In this document: positions 44,156 to 54,800 of the stretch, piece after piece
Position numbering within the stretch: the stretch's first letter is position 1
Layout: each line of letters begins with the position of its first letter
DNA from: Blepharisma stoltei
Lineage: Eukaryota > Ciliophora > Heterotrichea > Heterotrichida > Blepharismidae
Direction of reading: 5' to 3'
Assembly (NCBI GenBank): GCA_914767885.1
Contig: CAJZBQ010000053.1
Span: 992,001-1,056,000, forward strand
Length of the DNA: 64,000 nt
The notes under the pieces: generated by a model
The model's input: the letters and a program-made list of their open reading frames with translations, nothing else
Told to the model about the DNA's origin: nothing
Databases searched by the model: none
Position numbers and translations under genes: made by a program

Positions 44156-45622
44156 ATGTATAAAAATCTAACCCAATCCTCACTATCAGAAGACTCCAAC
44201 GACTCAGAGATTTCTACCTCCAGCAAACAAAGCACCTCCTCAAAGCGTTTTCTTGACGGCCTCAACAATGGCCGAGCCGCTCTTCACGAATTTTCAGATT
44301 TAAAAAAACAGTTAAAAAGCGACTCTTCCTCACATTTATTATTCCTTTACAACACAGCTGACCCTCATCAGATTTATTATGAAAATATAAAAAATCACTA
44401 TAAACGCAGAACTGAGGAAAATGATTTTGAAAGTGTCGGGGAAGAAGGGACTGCCCAGATAATTCATAGCCCAGTGGTGAAGAGAGGAAAGTCTGTAGAC
44501 TGTGGAAATAATAATGAAAATAATTCTAGCCACGTCCCAGAAACATTGCAGAAATATAGGAAAAGAATAGAAGGCCAGAATAAGAATATGGGCAAAATCA
44601 TGAATTTTAAAAATAAATTTGAGGAATTGGAAGAATTGAAAATTCTGAGGGAAAAAAATACCAAAATTATGGACGAAAAGAATAAAATCGAAATTGAGCT
44701 AGTGAAAGTGTCGAAATTGGCAAAAGAATTTGAGATGAGATGCAGGGAAAAAGAAATTGAGATCGGAAGCTTAAGGAAGAGCTTGGAGCTGTATGATCAA
44801 AATTCAATAAAAGTGAATTTAGAATTGAAACTGGCTAAGGAAAGCTTAATTGGGTATACAAAAGAAATTAATGCACTGCATAAAGAAGTTTTGGAGGTGA
44901 AAGCCAAGCTTGAATGTGTAGAAATAGAAAAATTTAATTTGAGGCAAGATTTAGATAATGCAAATGAAGAAAATAGAAGCTTGAAAGAAACAATCAAAAA
45001 TATCGAAAATGCGAGTTTAGCAAAAAACGAACAAAAAGCAATTAAAAATTTATCAAATATAATTCTCTCAAAAGAAAGAAATGATAATCGAGTCAAAGCG
45101 CTGGTTCCAGACAATAAAGATCTCGAATCTAAGCTAAAAGTAGCTGAAGCTGATCGTGACCAGTTTAAAATTCGCTATTACACTACATTAGAAACTTTAA
45201 AAGCTACTGATGAGTGAATTCTTGGGATAATAGAATTAATTCATTATGGGAACTCGAGAACTGCAATAGAGGAGTTCTTAAGGACCCAAACAGACTTTGA
45301 AGAACAAATAAAATCCACAAACCAAGAACTCCTGGGCTTCAATGAACCCTCTTCAGACAGATCCTACAGCTCCCCTCTGAGCAAAACAAGCCTCCAAAGC
45401 CCAGTCCTTTCATATGATCAAGAACTAAAATCCCTCACACTCCAACTTTTGCATGAAAAAGAAGCCAAAAAAGAGCTTGAAGACACACTAAAAATTTTTC
45501 AAGAAAACTCAGAAAAGTCACAAATTTCTAATATTTTGGCTTACCTGCAGTGCCAAGCTTCTGTAATAGAAGAATGCTTACAAAGTGAGGAATGTGATGA
45601 AATTCCCAGCCTTTATAAATAA
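44156..45622 (+). CDS. Coiled-coil protein, unknown
   Basis: Start ATG 44156-44158, stop TAA 45620-45622: 488 residues, no insert; TGA at 45215 is Trp. A Ser-rich N-terminus is followed by a near-continuous heptad pattern from about residue 135 to 350 (FEELEELKILREKNTKIMDE, IEIGSLRKSLELYDQ), then a helical C-terminus of mixed character. It is probably structural or a cytoskeletal linker. RanBP1 follows 70 bp downstream on the same strand. Confidence 0.7.
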
Positions 45623-45692
45623 ATTTAAAAATTGCTATCCTATTAAGATAATTAATTTCCTATTTCTCCTATTTACTTATTAGTGATAAAAA

Positions 45693-46247
45693 ATGAGTGA
45701 AGACGTCTCAGCTTTCTTGGCTAGCAAAAAAGAGGAAGACCCAGCAGAAGAAGTCGAAAATCCAGAAGAAGAAGTCAAAGGAGACTGGAAAGCTGTTGAC
45801 CTTCCTGAAGTCGAAGTCGTCACCGGCGAAGAGAACACAGACCTTATCTTCAAAACCCGTGGCAAGCTTTACAGATGGGCTGAAGAGCAATGGAAAGAGC
45901 GAGGAACAGGCGACGTCAAGCTTATTCGTAACAAAGAAACCAAAAGAGTAAGTCTTGTAATGAGACAAGATAACACCAAAAAAGTAGTCGCAAACTTCAT
46001 ATTAGAAGAAGAGCCTCTTTGCAACTTGGTACCGCACGCTGGAAGTGATAAAGCCTGGCTGTGGATTGCCCACGACTTCAGTGAAGGCGAGCGCCAGAGA
46101 ACAAAATTCGCGATGAGACTGGGGACACCAGAAAAATCCCAGGAGTTTAAGAAAGCTTTTGACGATGCCAGACATTTCAACCATTGTGTTAGAAGTGGAT
46201 TAGAGTGTGCTGAAGCACCAGTTATCGTGGAAGAAGCTACTAATTAA
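45693..46247 (+). CDS. RANBP1: Ran-binding protein 1 (RanBD)
   Basis: Start ATG 45693-45695, stop TAA 46245-46247: 184 residues, no insert. An acidic N-terminus is followed by a complete Ran-binding domain: VVTGEENTDLIFKTRGKLYRW, WKERGTGDVKLIRN, RVSLVMRQDNTKKVVANF, then AWLWIAHDFSEGE, FAMRLGTPEKSQEFKKAFDD. RanBP1 helps release RanGTP from transport receptors and assists RanGAP in the cytoplasm. GC content and codon use are visibly higher than in neighbours, as expected of a highly expressed gene. The stop lies 5 bp from the convergent MORN gene's stop. Confidence 0.92.
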   Translation: MSEDVSAFLASKKEEDPAEEVENPEEEVKGDWKAVDLPEVEVVTGEENTDLIFKTRGKLYRWAEEQWKERGTGDVKLIRNKETKRVSLVMRQDNTKKVVANFILEEEPLCNLVPHAGSDKAWLWIAHDFSEGERQRTKFAMRLGTPEKSQEFKKAFDDARHFNHCVRSGLECAEAPVIVEEATN

Positions 46248-46252
46248 ACAGG

Positions 46253-47280
46253 TTACTTATTAGATAATTTGATGCGTTTACCATTTTTCCACTCCCCTTC
46301 GTACACGAAGCCATTGTTATCGACAAAAATCCCATGCCCGTGCTGCTTCCCATTTTTCCAGTTCCCTTTATACTTTTTCCCGCTGGGCCATTTAAACTGC
46401 CCTTGTCCTTCTTTTTTATCGTTTACGTAGTCTCCTATATAAACTCGTCCATCAGGCCATATAAATTTGCCATATCCGTGCATTTTATTATTTTTCCATT
46501 CCCCATTAAAAACCCTACCATCTTCCCACTTATAAATACCTTTTCCTTCTATACAGTTATTCACAAAATCACCTCTATATACTGTGTTTTCACTCCAATG
46601 GAACTCTCCGAAGCCGTTTTTTAAGCCATCTTTATAGTATCCACGATAGTATGAGCCATCATTTCATCGTTCTTCGCCAAAGCCGTCTTGTTTGTCTTCT
46701 TTTCAATCTCCGTCATAGGTTGTCCCATCAAAATGTATGTATTTTCCTTTTCCATTGGCTTTATCATTGATTCAGTCACCTTCGTACACGTCTCCGTCTG
46801 AATGTATGAGCCTTCCATAGCCATTTGCCTTATTATGCTTCCAATGTCCTGTATATTTTGAGCCATCTTTCCAGACCAAAATCCCTAAGCCAGACCTTTC
46901 TTTATTTTCGTCAAAATCTCCTATATAAGTCCACCCTTCTTCATCATTCCTTAAAGATTTGAAATCTCTGAGGTCGTCTTCAGTCAAAAGTTTAAATGGT
47001 TCTATACTGTTTTCCTATAAATTTTTTTAATAAATAAATAAATAATTATTTCTTCAAAATTTAGGTGATTTTGGTATAATCTAGTCTCAACCATTTGGAC
47101 TTTTGGATTTGAACTGATAATTGCTTGAAGTTTATTAGAGTTTTCATCATAGGACTGGTTGATTTCTCCAAGGATTTTTTCTTGTTTTTCTTCGTTTTCT
47201 GAGACTTCGCTTACGATTTCGATATCTTCGTTAAATGCAAGCTGAGATTTTTCACCGATGCAAGTACAGCTATTTCCCAT
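46253..47280 (-). CDS. MORN-repeat protein with N-myristoylation signal
   Basis: Start ATG 47278-47280, stop TAA 46253-46255. With a 44-bp IES removed: 327 residues. The N-terminus MGNSCTCIG fits N-myristoylation plus palmitoylation at nearby cysteines, so membrane attachment is likely. After an acidic linker there are ten MORN units (YIGDFDENKERSGLG, YTGHWKHNKANGYG, down to YEGEWKNGKR). MORN repeats bind lipid or act as membrane-cytoskeleton scaffolds. Four Trp codons are TGA within canonical MORN positions (GDW), strong evidence for the code. The start is only 25 bp from the upstream gene's stop. Confidence 0.85.
47003..47046 (-). other. IES, 44 bp, TA-bounded
   Basis: TAs at 47003-04 and 47047-48. 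Removal takes out a TAG and joins LNFEEI to EPFKLLTEDD. Confidence 0.65.
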
Positions 47281-47305
47281 TTTTTTAAAATATTTTAAAT
47301 ATTTT

Positions 47306-48384
47306 TTAATCGCTAAATTGAGTAAGTGCGGAGGCTGGCAATGGCTTGTGACAGCTTGCACAAGGAATAAGCTCTATGTCGCAGTCTGAGAAAAAGCTGG
47401 ATGAGGTGTCCTGAGGTTTCCCTTTAACTGCAGAGTCAGGCCTGGCGCTTCTCATGCTTTGGATCCATCTTGACTGTGATTCTTGGAATCTTGCGACGTC
47501 TCGGTCTACTAGTTCTTTTTCTACTTTTTTTTCGTAATTTTCCTGGCGTCTTTTGGACTGTTTTTCAAAAATTTGCTGTTCTAAAGACCTTTTAAGCTCT
47601 TCTCTCTGCCTGTATGCCCGGGAGCATAAATCTTGCCTGGCAAGGTTTCTTTCACTTTCAATGGTCTCTAACTGAATTCTTTCAAATTCTTTATTTTTCT
47701 TATCTTCCTCGATTTTTTGAAGCCTTTTTTCGTTGACTTGTCTGAGGAGTTCTTCTCGATATTTTTGTTTAGAGATCATGGCCTGTTCAAGCAGATTTTG
47801 GTTTGGATTAGGGATATCGTTTTCTGAGCCTAAATTGCGATTTCTTCTGGATTTATGCTATTTTCTATAAATATAATGATAATAAATTATATATAAAATA
47901 GCAGATATTCAATGCATTTATCATAAATTTATATTCAAGTTCTTCAGAAATTTCATTTGCTTGTTCTCGCATTGATTTTTTGTATTCTTCTATTCTACTT
48001 TTTTCTTCATCTTCTATTCTTTTCAGTCAATCAAGCTGTTGCTGCTCAAACTTAACTTTGGCTTCTCGTTCTTCTTGGTCTCTTTTTCTTTTCAGCTCAG
48101 CTAATCTCCGATTAATGCAATAATCACATAGTAGCGGTTTTTCACATTTTCCTATAGCTGGATGTGAAGAGTTGCCTGACCCTCCCTCTATGACATTAAA
48201 ATTATATTTTAATATTTAGTTATTATCAGCAAATTTTATTAAAATTTATATTTTTCTAACATTTTTTATAATTTTTTGTCAACTTATTGCAGATTTATTT
48301 ACAATATTTTATAAAAAAATTAGCCTATTGCACGCAAAAAATCTTAAGGGAGAGTGAGAAGTTATTATATTGAGACTCTTCCAT
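47306..48384 (-). CDS. Coiled-coil protein with CxxC motifs at both ends
   Basis: Start ATG 48382-48384, stop TAA at 47306. With IESs of 148 and 52 bp removed: 292 residues. The sequence IGKCEKPLLCDYC precedes a highly charged single helix (LAELKRKRDQEEREAKVKFEQQQL..SRIEEYKKSMREQANEI, then EELLRQVNEKRLQKIEEDKK) and ends with IPCASCHKPLPAS. The double CxxC layout suggests zinc binding at both ends. Not assigned to a family. Spacing is 27 bp from the upstream gene and 25 bp to the downstream gene on the same strand. Confidence 0.65.
47854..47905 (-). other. IES, 52 bp, TA-bounded
   Basis: TAs at 47854-55 and 47906-07. Removal joins FMINALN to KSRRNRNLGSEN. Confidence 0.6.
48199..48346 (-). other. 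IES, 148 bp, TA-bounded
   Basis: TAs at 48197-98 and 48345-46. Without its removal the gene has no ATG; with it, MEESQYNNFSLSL joins NVIEGGSGNSSHP in frame. Confidence 0.55.
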
Positions 48385-48411
48385 TTTAATATGAAGAAAT
48401 AATTAAAATGC

Positions 48412-50887
48412 TTATTTTTGGCTTTTTAAGCTTTCAAGAATAGCTAGATTCAGCATCTGGTCTTCAATATCTACATCTTCAAATTGAGATTCCCTTGGAT
48501 TTGTCCTCGGAGGATTATAAGGATTACTACGTGGGTAAGGCATATCTGGCTGCCTCGGAGGATTAGAAAAATAAGAATAATCCTGTTCCCTCTCAAATTG
48601 TGCTGAATATTCGTCATACATTTGAGGATCTGGTCTTTCTTCTCTATTTTCTGCAAGCTGGCGGGCTACTTCTAAGTCTTGCTGCTCAGCAAGTTCTTTA
48701 GCGATTCTTTCGTCTTCTTCCCAGCCTGGCCTTCTAGCTTCTCCTGGAGACATTTCTGCAGCAAATTGCCTATTTAAATTTTCAGCGACTTCTCTGTCTA
48801 ATTTTTCTGCAAGCTCCTTTGCAAGTCTTTCGTCTTCTGATATGTCTGGGACAGGAGGCTTAGGAACATTTGGGATGTATTTAGGGACATATCTGTTTTC
48901 TGTAGGCGGTATTTGCGCTTTTGGTGGGGAAAATCTGCTTTGTTTTGGTGGTTCTGGCTTATAAATTGGGTCTTTTCTGCGCTGGCCTTCATTAGGATGA
49001 GGCATTTTTCGATAATTAAATTTATTCCTAGGCTCTTGCCTCGCATTACTGAAATCTCCTTTTTTCTGCTCAGCAGCTTCCCATATATCTTTAACTCTTT
49101 CCTCTTCTGTATCCCTCTGTATCCATTCATTTTCTTCTTGCCTTTGTCTCAATCTTCCCATCTCATCTTGGTCTTCATTATGACGAGGCATTTTTCTATA
49201 ATCAAGCTTATTTCTAGGCTCTTGGCTCTTATTGCTAAACCCCCCTTTTTTCTGCTCAGCTGCCTCCCATACATCTTTAATTCTATCCTCTTCTTCTTTT
49301 TCTTTCTGTATCCTTTCACTTTCCTCCTGGATTTTTCTCAATCTTTCCATCCCTTCTTCTTTTTGTAAATCTTGCCTATTCTTCATGCTCAGCCTGAAAT
49401 GAAATGTGATGCTGATGGAAGATGCACTTCGAGATAGACTCTCTATGCGCAGGTCAGACTCATCCTGATGAAGCTGAAACAGCTCTGTCACTTTTGAGGA
49501 AACCTTCAGATTTGAGGAAGCCTTGCCGAAGAGTGTAATTTTCTTTCTACGCTGACCCTGCCAGATGGGCTAGGCAGATTTTTACTTGCCACATGGTTTT
49601 CCTTATTGGTGCTCTCGAGTCTTTGGCTGAGCCCTAGGGAGCTAATCCTTTGGGCAGGCTTTTACAAGTCAGAAACCCAAAAGGACAGCCTTCCATTTCC
49701 CTAATTTACATTCTGAAGTATATTGAGACTCGCTTTTTGAAGCCAGACAAGGCCTAGCTAGTGGTTGGCTGCGCTTATGGCCTATACATTAGCTTAGCTC
49801 ATTCTCAGACCTCTTTCAAGATCCTGCCCTCTCCCAATGCCTTGCCCGTCTTCTTTTTGCTGTTTCCTCATCCTCAGTCCTCTCTCATACTCTTGGATTC
49901 TCCCAATACCTTCAAAATTAGCTTTTTTTTCTTCTTCTATTTTCTTTTTAGCCATTTCCACTTCTTTCTGTTTTTCTTGTTCTTCCCTTATCATCTGCCT
50001 AGCCAGGTCTTCACGCTGCCTTGATTTGATTTGTCGCTCGATTTCGTCTTCTTTTTCCTTACTCCCCCCCCCCCCCTCCGTGAGCGAACAAAAAAAATTT
50101 TGTTCGCTCACGGAGGGGGGTTAATTTTTTTTTTTTAAAAAAAAAATTTATATATAAATTTTATAAAAAATATTTTTTTCGAAATTTAAAAAATCCTAAT
50201 TTGCAAAAATTGGGAAGCAAATATTAATTTAATTTGCAAAATTTATGTTTTAAAACGCAATTTGTTTAAAATTAAACAGAATTAGCTCTAGATTTCATTA
50301 TACTAATTATCACTTATATATCAAAAATTTTTTTCCATTAAAATTTTTTCTATTAAAAAAATTTTTGTTCACTCACGGAGGGTGGGTTTTTGGTCAAAAA
50401 ATGGCGATTTTTCTAATGGTTTTGTTCGCTCACGGAGGGGGGGGGGGGAGTTATTAAAATTTTCCTGGTATTTTGGCTGTGGTTTATTGCAGTTTCCAGC
50501 TTCTATATGCTTTTTTAGGTCCTTAATAGGAATGTATTTATTGCATTTTCTGCAGATTTCAGTCCTGTTGCCACAAGTCTGGGTATGGGAATTGAAAAGG
50601 TCGAGAGGATAGGTAGCTTCACAGTATGGGCAGAGTTTTGGGGCTTTAGGACATATGTGGCTATCAAATTGGTTGGCTTCTATTTGGGCTTGGCAATTAG
50701 GGCATGGTTTTAGAGCGTGATTTAGATTATCGTGCTCCTCTTTTTCTGATCTTGAGATAGGGGCATTGCACTTTTCGCATCGGATTGTGTTTCGTTCACA
50801 ATGAACTTTATGAATCATCAGTGACTGCTTTGGAATTTCTTTTTCGCTGCATAAATCTTACCAAATATCACAGAGCTCTACTTCCAT
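48412..50887 (-). CDS. TRAF-type zinc finger / coiled-coil protein
   Basis: Start ATG 50885-50887, stop TAA 48412-48414. After removing a 15-nt intron, a MITE (392 bp with one TTA) and a retroposon-like element (416 bp) the frame is exact: 550 residues. The N-terminal 150 residues have C2H-type TRAF fingers in series (CDICEKEIPKQSLMIHKVHC, CEKCNAPISRSEKEEHDNL, CPNCQAQIEANQFDSHIC, CPYCEATYPLDLFNSH, CRKCNKYIPIKDLKKHI). A long charged helix follows with internal repeats (ERGLRMRK; DIWEAAEQKKGDFSN twice; DERIAKELAE..LDREVAE). The end (IEDQMLNLAILESLKSQ) resembles a ubiquitin-interacting helix. It is TRAFD1/XAF1-like in the fingers. Confidence 0.75.
49383..49808 (-). mobile_element. Retroposon-like element in the TRAF-type gene, no TA in duplication
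   Basis: Minus-strand duplication CTGAGAATGA (49799-49808) / CTGAGCATGA (49383-49392). The 3' end CATCAGCATCACATTTCATTT and the preceding CTTCATCAGGATG block match 59958-60389. Excision restores LERGLRMKNRQDLQKEE, echoing the internal repeat YERGLRMRKQQKED. Confidence 0.7.
50062..50450 (-). mobile_element. MITE, family 1, inside the TRAF-type gene
   Basis: Flanked by TTA at 50059-50061 and 50451-50453. The hairpin end is left. Removal with one TTA joins YQENFN to KEKEDEIERQIK in frame. Confidence 0.88.
50847..50861 (-). other. 15-nt intron in the TRAF-type gene
   Basis: The minus strand reads GTAAGATTTATGCAG. Removal completes the first zinc finger (CDI joined to CEKEIPKQ). Confidence 0.8.
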
Positions 50888-51000
50888 ATTTGAATTCTTT
50901 ATAGAAAGAAATTGGACTGCTACAATTTAATAAGTTTAAATATCTTATTAGTTCCTAGTAATAGCTGTTTTCTTCTGATTTTTAATGATATACCTGTTTG

Positions 51001-51102
51001 CCAAGAATAGCCCACTAAGGAGCATTTTTTGGTTCAACGAATTTGGCAAGCCAGTTATTGTCCCAGCCAACCAAAAAGTGCTCCTTAGTGGGCTATTCTT
51101 GG
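51001..51102. repeat. 102-bp inverted repeat, 34-bp arms
   Basis: Arms at 51001-51034 (starting CCAAGAATAGCCCACTAAGG) and 51069-51102 (inverse, one mismatch), 34-bp loop. It lies in the 264-bp spacer between two divergent genes. No clear target duplication. It may be a small MITE, an IES or a regulatory hairpin. Confidence 0.8.
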
Positions 51103-51151
51103 TGAATAAGTATAATAACTTTTCATCACAAATTGCTAATAATCCAAAAAT

Positions 51152-51775
51152 ATGAGAAAAGCCCTTGATCCTTATCATATTCTCAAAAGCTACCCTTACT
51201 TTTTCCAAAATTTAACTGAAGAAGAATCACAAATATTTGAGTTCATCATAATGAATGAAAAAATTTCTGCAGAAAAATACGGGACTTTAATTAAGCCATT
51301 CAAAAAGTCTGTAGGCCCTTATGATCTTGAAGCCCAGACAGGGTATTCAGATGGCCTTCAAAATGCTTATTTTAATATAGAAAATTTTGTTATTGGAGAT
51401 GAAAACTATAGAGTGTTGTCTATTGAGTTCTTAGGAGATCATAAAGATGAGCCTTATTGCTTTGGACCGCCGAGGTTTAGACCAAGAGACTTTATAGGGA
51501 ATAACAGCTTTTATGAAAGGCTTGAAAGATCTTTATTTTGCTGGAGATGGGTGGATAAGGACGATAGCAGTTTTAGAGCAGTTACAATTGAAGATGTCCC
51601 TGACACTGTTAGTGGGTTAAATTATCCTATAAGATCTCTTATAAAGCCTCAAGATTTAATCGGGACTCCTGAATTTTATGAGCAAATCAATGAAAATGAT
51701 ATATTCAATTATAGACAAATATATAGATCACGCTACGAAGATAGCTACAGGGTTGTTACCATTGAAAATGAATAA
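51152..51775 (+). CDS. Unknown protein with two similar FYERL / FYEQI segments
   Basis: Start ATG 51152-51154, stop TAA 51773-51775: 207 residues, no insert. Not recognised. There is an internal duplication: PRDFIGNNSFYERLERSLFCWRWVDKD..FRAVTIED and PQDLIGTPEFYEQINENDIFNYRQIYRS..YRVVTIEN. No signal or membrane segment. Confidence 0.65.
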   Translation: MRKALDPYHILKSYPYFFQNLTEEESQIFEFIIMNEKISAEKYGTLIKPFKKSVGPYDLEAQTGYSDGLQNAYFNIENFVIGDENYRVLSIEFLGDHKDEPYCFGPPRFRPRDFIGNNSFYERLERSLFCWRWVDKDDSSFRAVTIEDVPDTVSGLNYPIRSLIKPQDLIGTPEFYEQINENDIFNYRQIYRSRYEDSYRVVTIENE

Positions 51776-51857
51776 AACCTAGTAATTAAGCATAATCTTT
51801 TATTGTAAAATTGTCACTTAAGCATTATGAATAATCCTCAAATCCATCTTAAATTGA

Positions 51858-54800
51858 ATGAATTCAGATAAAGAGCTTGAAACAATTCTCCAGGAAGCCA
51901 AAGCAAACTACCAAAAACGAATTTCTTCAGTAAGAAATTCTTTAAAATCAGTCTATGACGATACTCATGCTGATGCGCTTTTTGATACTTTAAAAGCAAA
52001 TGCATTAACTGAAAGATCAATCCCTCCACGCCCATCTTCAAGGGCTTCTGAAAGGTCACCTCATTTATCGTTAACTAATAGATCCAGAGATATCAGCCCT
52101 TTAATTAGCAAGTCGAATTCTGAAGAAATTTTTCAGCTGCAGAGCTTGCTTGAAAAAGAGCGAAGATCTCGATATGAAGATCAAAAGAAAATATACTGTT
52201 TTATAATAAATATGTTGGCATTAGCGCTAGGGTAGATTACCCTTATGTATTTATCGTAAAAAGTATATAAAGAATTTCATTGAATTTAAACAAGCAAAAT
52301 TTTTATAAGAAATTAATATTAGCAGATAATATAGTTTTTGGCAATTTAATTAAATATAATATAAAACTTTTGAAAGAAGAAATAGATGATATGAAAAATT
52401 CTATGAAAACTCTGCAAGGGCATTTAGGAAAAGTAAGCGAAGAATACGAAAATTCATTAAGAAATAAGTCAGATGAAGCTAAAGAATTCCTAAAGCAAAG
52501 CCAAATCGAAATCGCGAAGCTAAAAAGCGCTTTAGAGGTCACTGAAAATGACGGTCTGCAGAATTTCCAAGAAATTGATTATTTTAGAAAAAAATCAATA
52601 GAAAACCAAAAATTAATTCAGGACTTGCAAGACCAATTGAAATTTTCACAGAAAAATGCGACAGATTTAGAAGCAAGGTCAGAGAAATGGAAAATGAGCT
52701 ATCAAGAATCCGAAAGAGCGAATTCCGAGCTAAGGGACAAGCTTAGAGACGCATCATTCAATATCTATAATCTTACAGATGAAAATATGAACCTTAAAGA
52801 CAAATTGAAAGAAAAAGATAAAGCCATCAGTAGCTTAAAGCTTCAAATGGAATATTCAGCCCAAAATGAAATAGAAAATGTCAAAAAAGAAGCCGAATAT
52901 TGGCAGAATTTATGCAATGATCGCCAAATCACTATAGAAGAGCTAAAAAATCTCCAGGAAGAGCTAGAAAATAAGCTTAATGAAGTAGAAAGGAAAAATG
53001 AGCAAGAAAAACAGCAGCTGATAAAGCAATTAAAAGAAATAAATCTCAGCAACTTAGAAACTGAAGAAAAAATTATGAGTGAAAATTTCGAAAAAATTAA
53101 TGAATTGAAGGAGCAATATGATAAAGATATAGAAAAGCTTAAAAAAGAATACGAAAAAGAACTGGAAATAAAAATGAATGACGTACAAAGTGAAATTGAT
53201 ATGCTGAGAGAAAGGGAAGAATATGCCAAAAGCATTTATGAAAATAAAATTAAAAATCTTGAAGATGATATTGAAAATAATTTTATCAGCCGAGGACTGC
53301 TGGACCAGATAATTGGAGAAAAGCTGTCAGACCAAAGGGAGTTTTATGAAAAAAGGATGGACGATAGAGAAAAAGAGCTGGAAATTGACCAGGAAAAAAT
53401 AATTGGAAAAATAAAAGCATCACATAAAAACGAACTAGAAAATATTTTGAAAAAAATGGATGAAATCGAAATAGAAAATGAAGAACTCAATGAACAAATT
53501 TTAAAGGTAAAATTCGAGCTGAAAAGCGAAAAAGCAAAAAATTCCCAGCTTGAAGTAAAAATGTCACAAACCCAAAATGATATCGAAACTTTACAGGAAA
53601 CTAAGGTGCACTTTTTTAAACAAATGGAAGACGTCAATGTTGATATGTTTAAGCTTACAAAAGAGGTGGAAAATTTAAAGATCGAGAAAAAAAGATATGA
53701 AAATTTATATGAAGTCGAAGTTTCTAACTCATTATAAATCCCAATTATTTTATATTTTTATTTTTTTAAATTTTGAAAAAAAATAATTCCAAAGGAATAA
53801 GCAAGAAGAAATAAGCCAAAAATTGCAGGAACAATCTGAGGAATTATATAAAAGAATTGACTCTGAAAGAGCTCAAAGAAGAGCTGCAGAAAAAGAACTC
53901 TTAAACGCAGAAGAAAACGCCAAAGCTTTGAAAATTGAAATATTAAAACTCAATGAAGTCAAAAGTATTTTAGAATCTGAAAATGAAAGCCTCCGGCTAA
54001 AATCAAATAAGCGAGAAGACGATTTTAAACGGGAAAAAGCTACCAATGATACCAAAATAAAAGAACTTGCAATGGCTCTTGAAATAAATAAAGGCTCTAT
54101 TCTTGAATATGAAAAACAAATTATCAGCTTAAATAATGAATTAAAATACTATAAAAGCTCAGAAATAAAAATCAACGAAAATATCAAAATATATCAAGCT
54201 GAATTAGAAGCGTCTCTGCTTAAAATACGATCCCAAGACGATGAAATAAATTCATGAAAATACAAAAATAATTTACTCACTGACTCCATAGAAAAGCTCA
54301 AAGGAAAACTCGAAAATACCCAAGACCGATTTCGAGACTGCATAAAAATTCAGCGCGATCGCTATAAAAATCAACTAAACATTCTCAGTCAATGGGTCTA
54401 TGACCAACTATTAAATTTCAAAAAATACATGCAAGCGGCCTTATCAGAGATTTCTAATATAACAGCACTAGAAACTTCTAAAAGGCTGAAGCTTTTCAGA
54501 GAGGAATTTTCTAATAAAGAGCTTAAGTTTAAACAAGTCTACCAAGAAATGAACAACAATAAGCGGGAATTTGTTAATAAAATAAAAGATCTGTGTGAAG
54601 AAAATTCAAAATTAAAAATCGCTTTATCAGACCAAGACCGTGACTTGAAAATGAAGGACGCTAAAATTAAGCTTTATGAAGAAAATTTTGAAGAAATTGG
54701 GATAACGGCGGAAAAAGAGCAAAATAACATGAGGGCGCTATTGCTGAAAAGGGAAAATGAGCTAAAAGAAATTATTCAGTCTAAGGCTGAGTTAAAAGGA

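Noticed and set aside
49383-49491. MTELFQLHQDESDL.. as the N-terminus of the 48412 gene
   Set aside because: This start lies in the retroposon-like insert; the host frame continues upstream through the element to the zinc-finger part.
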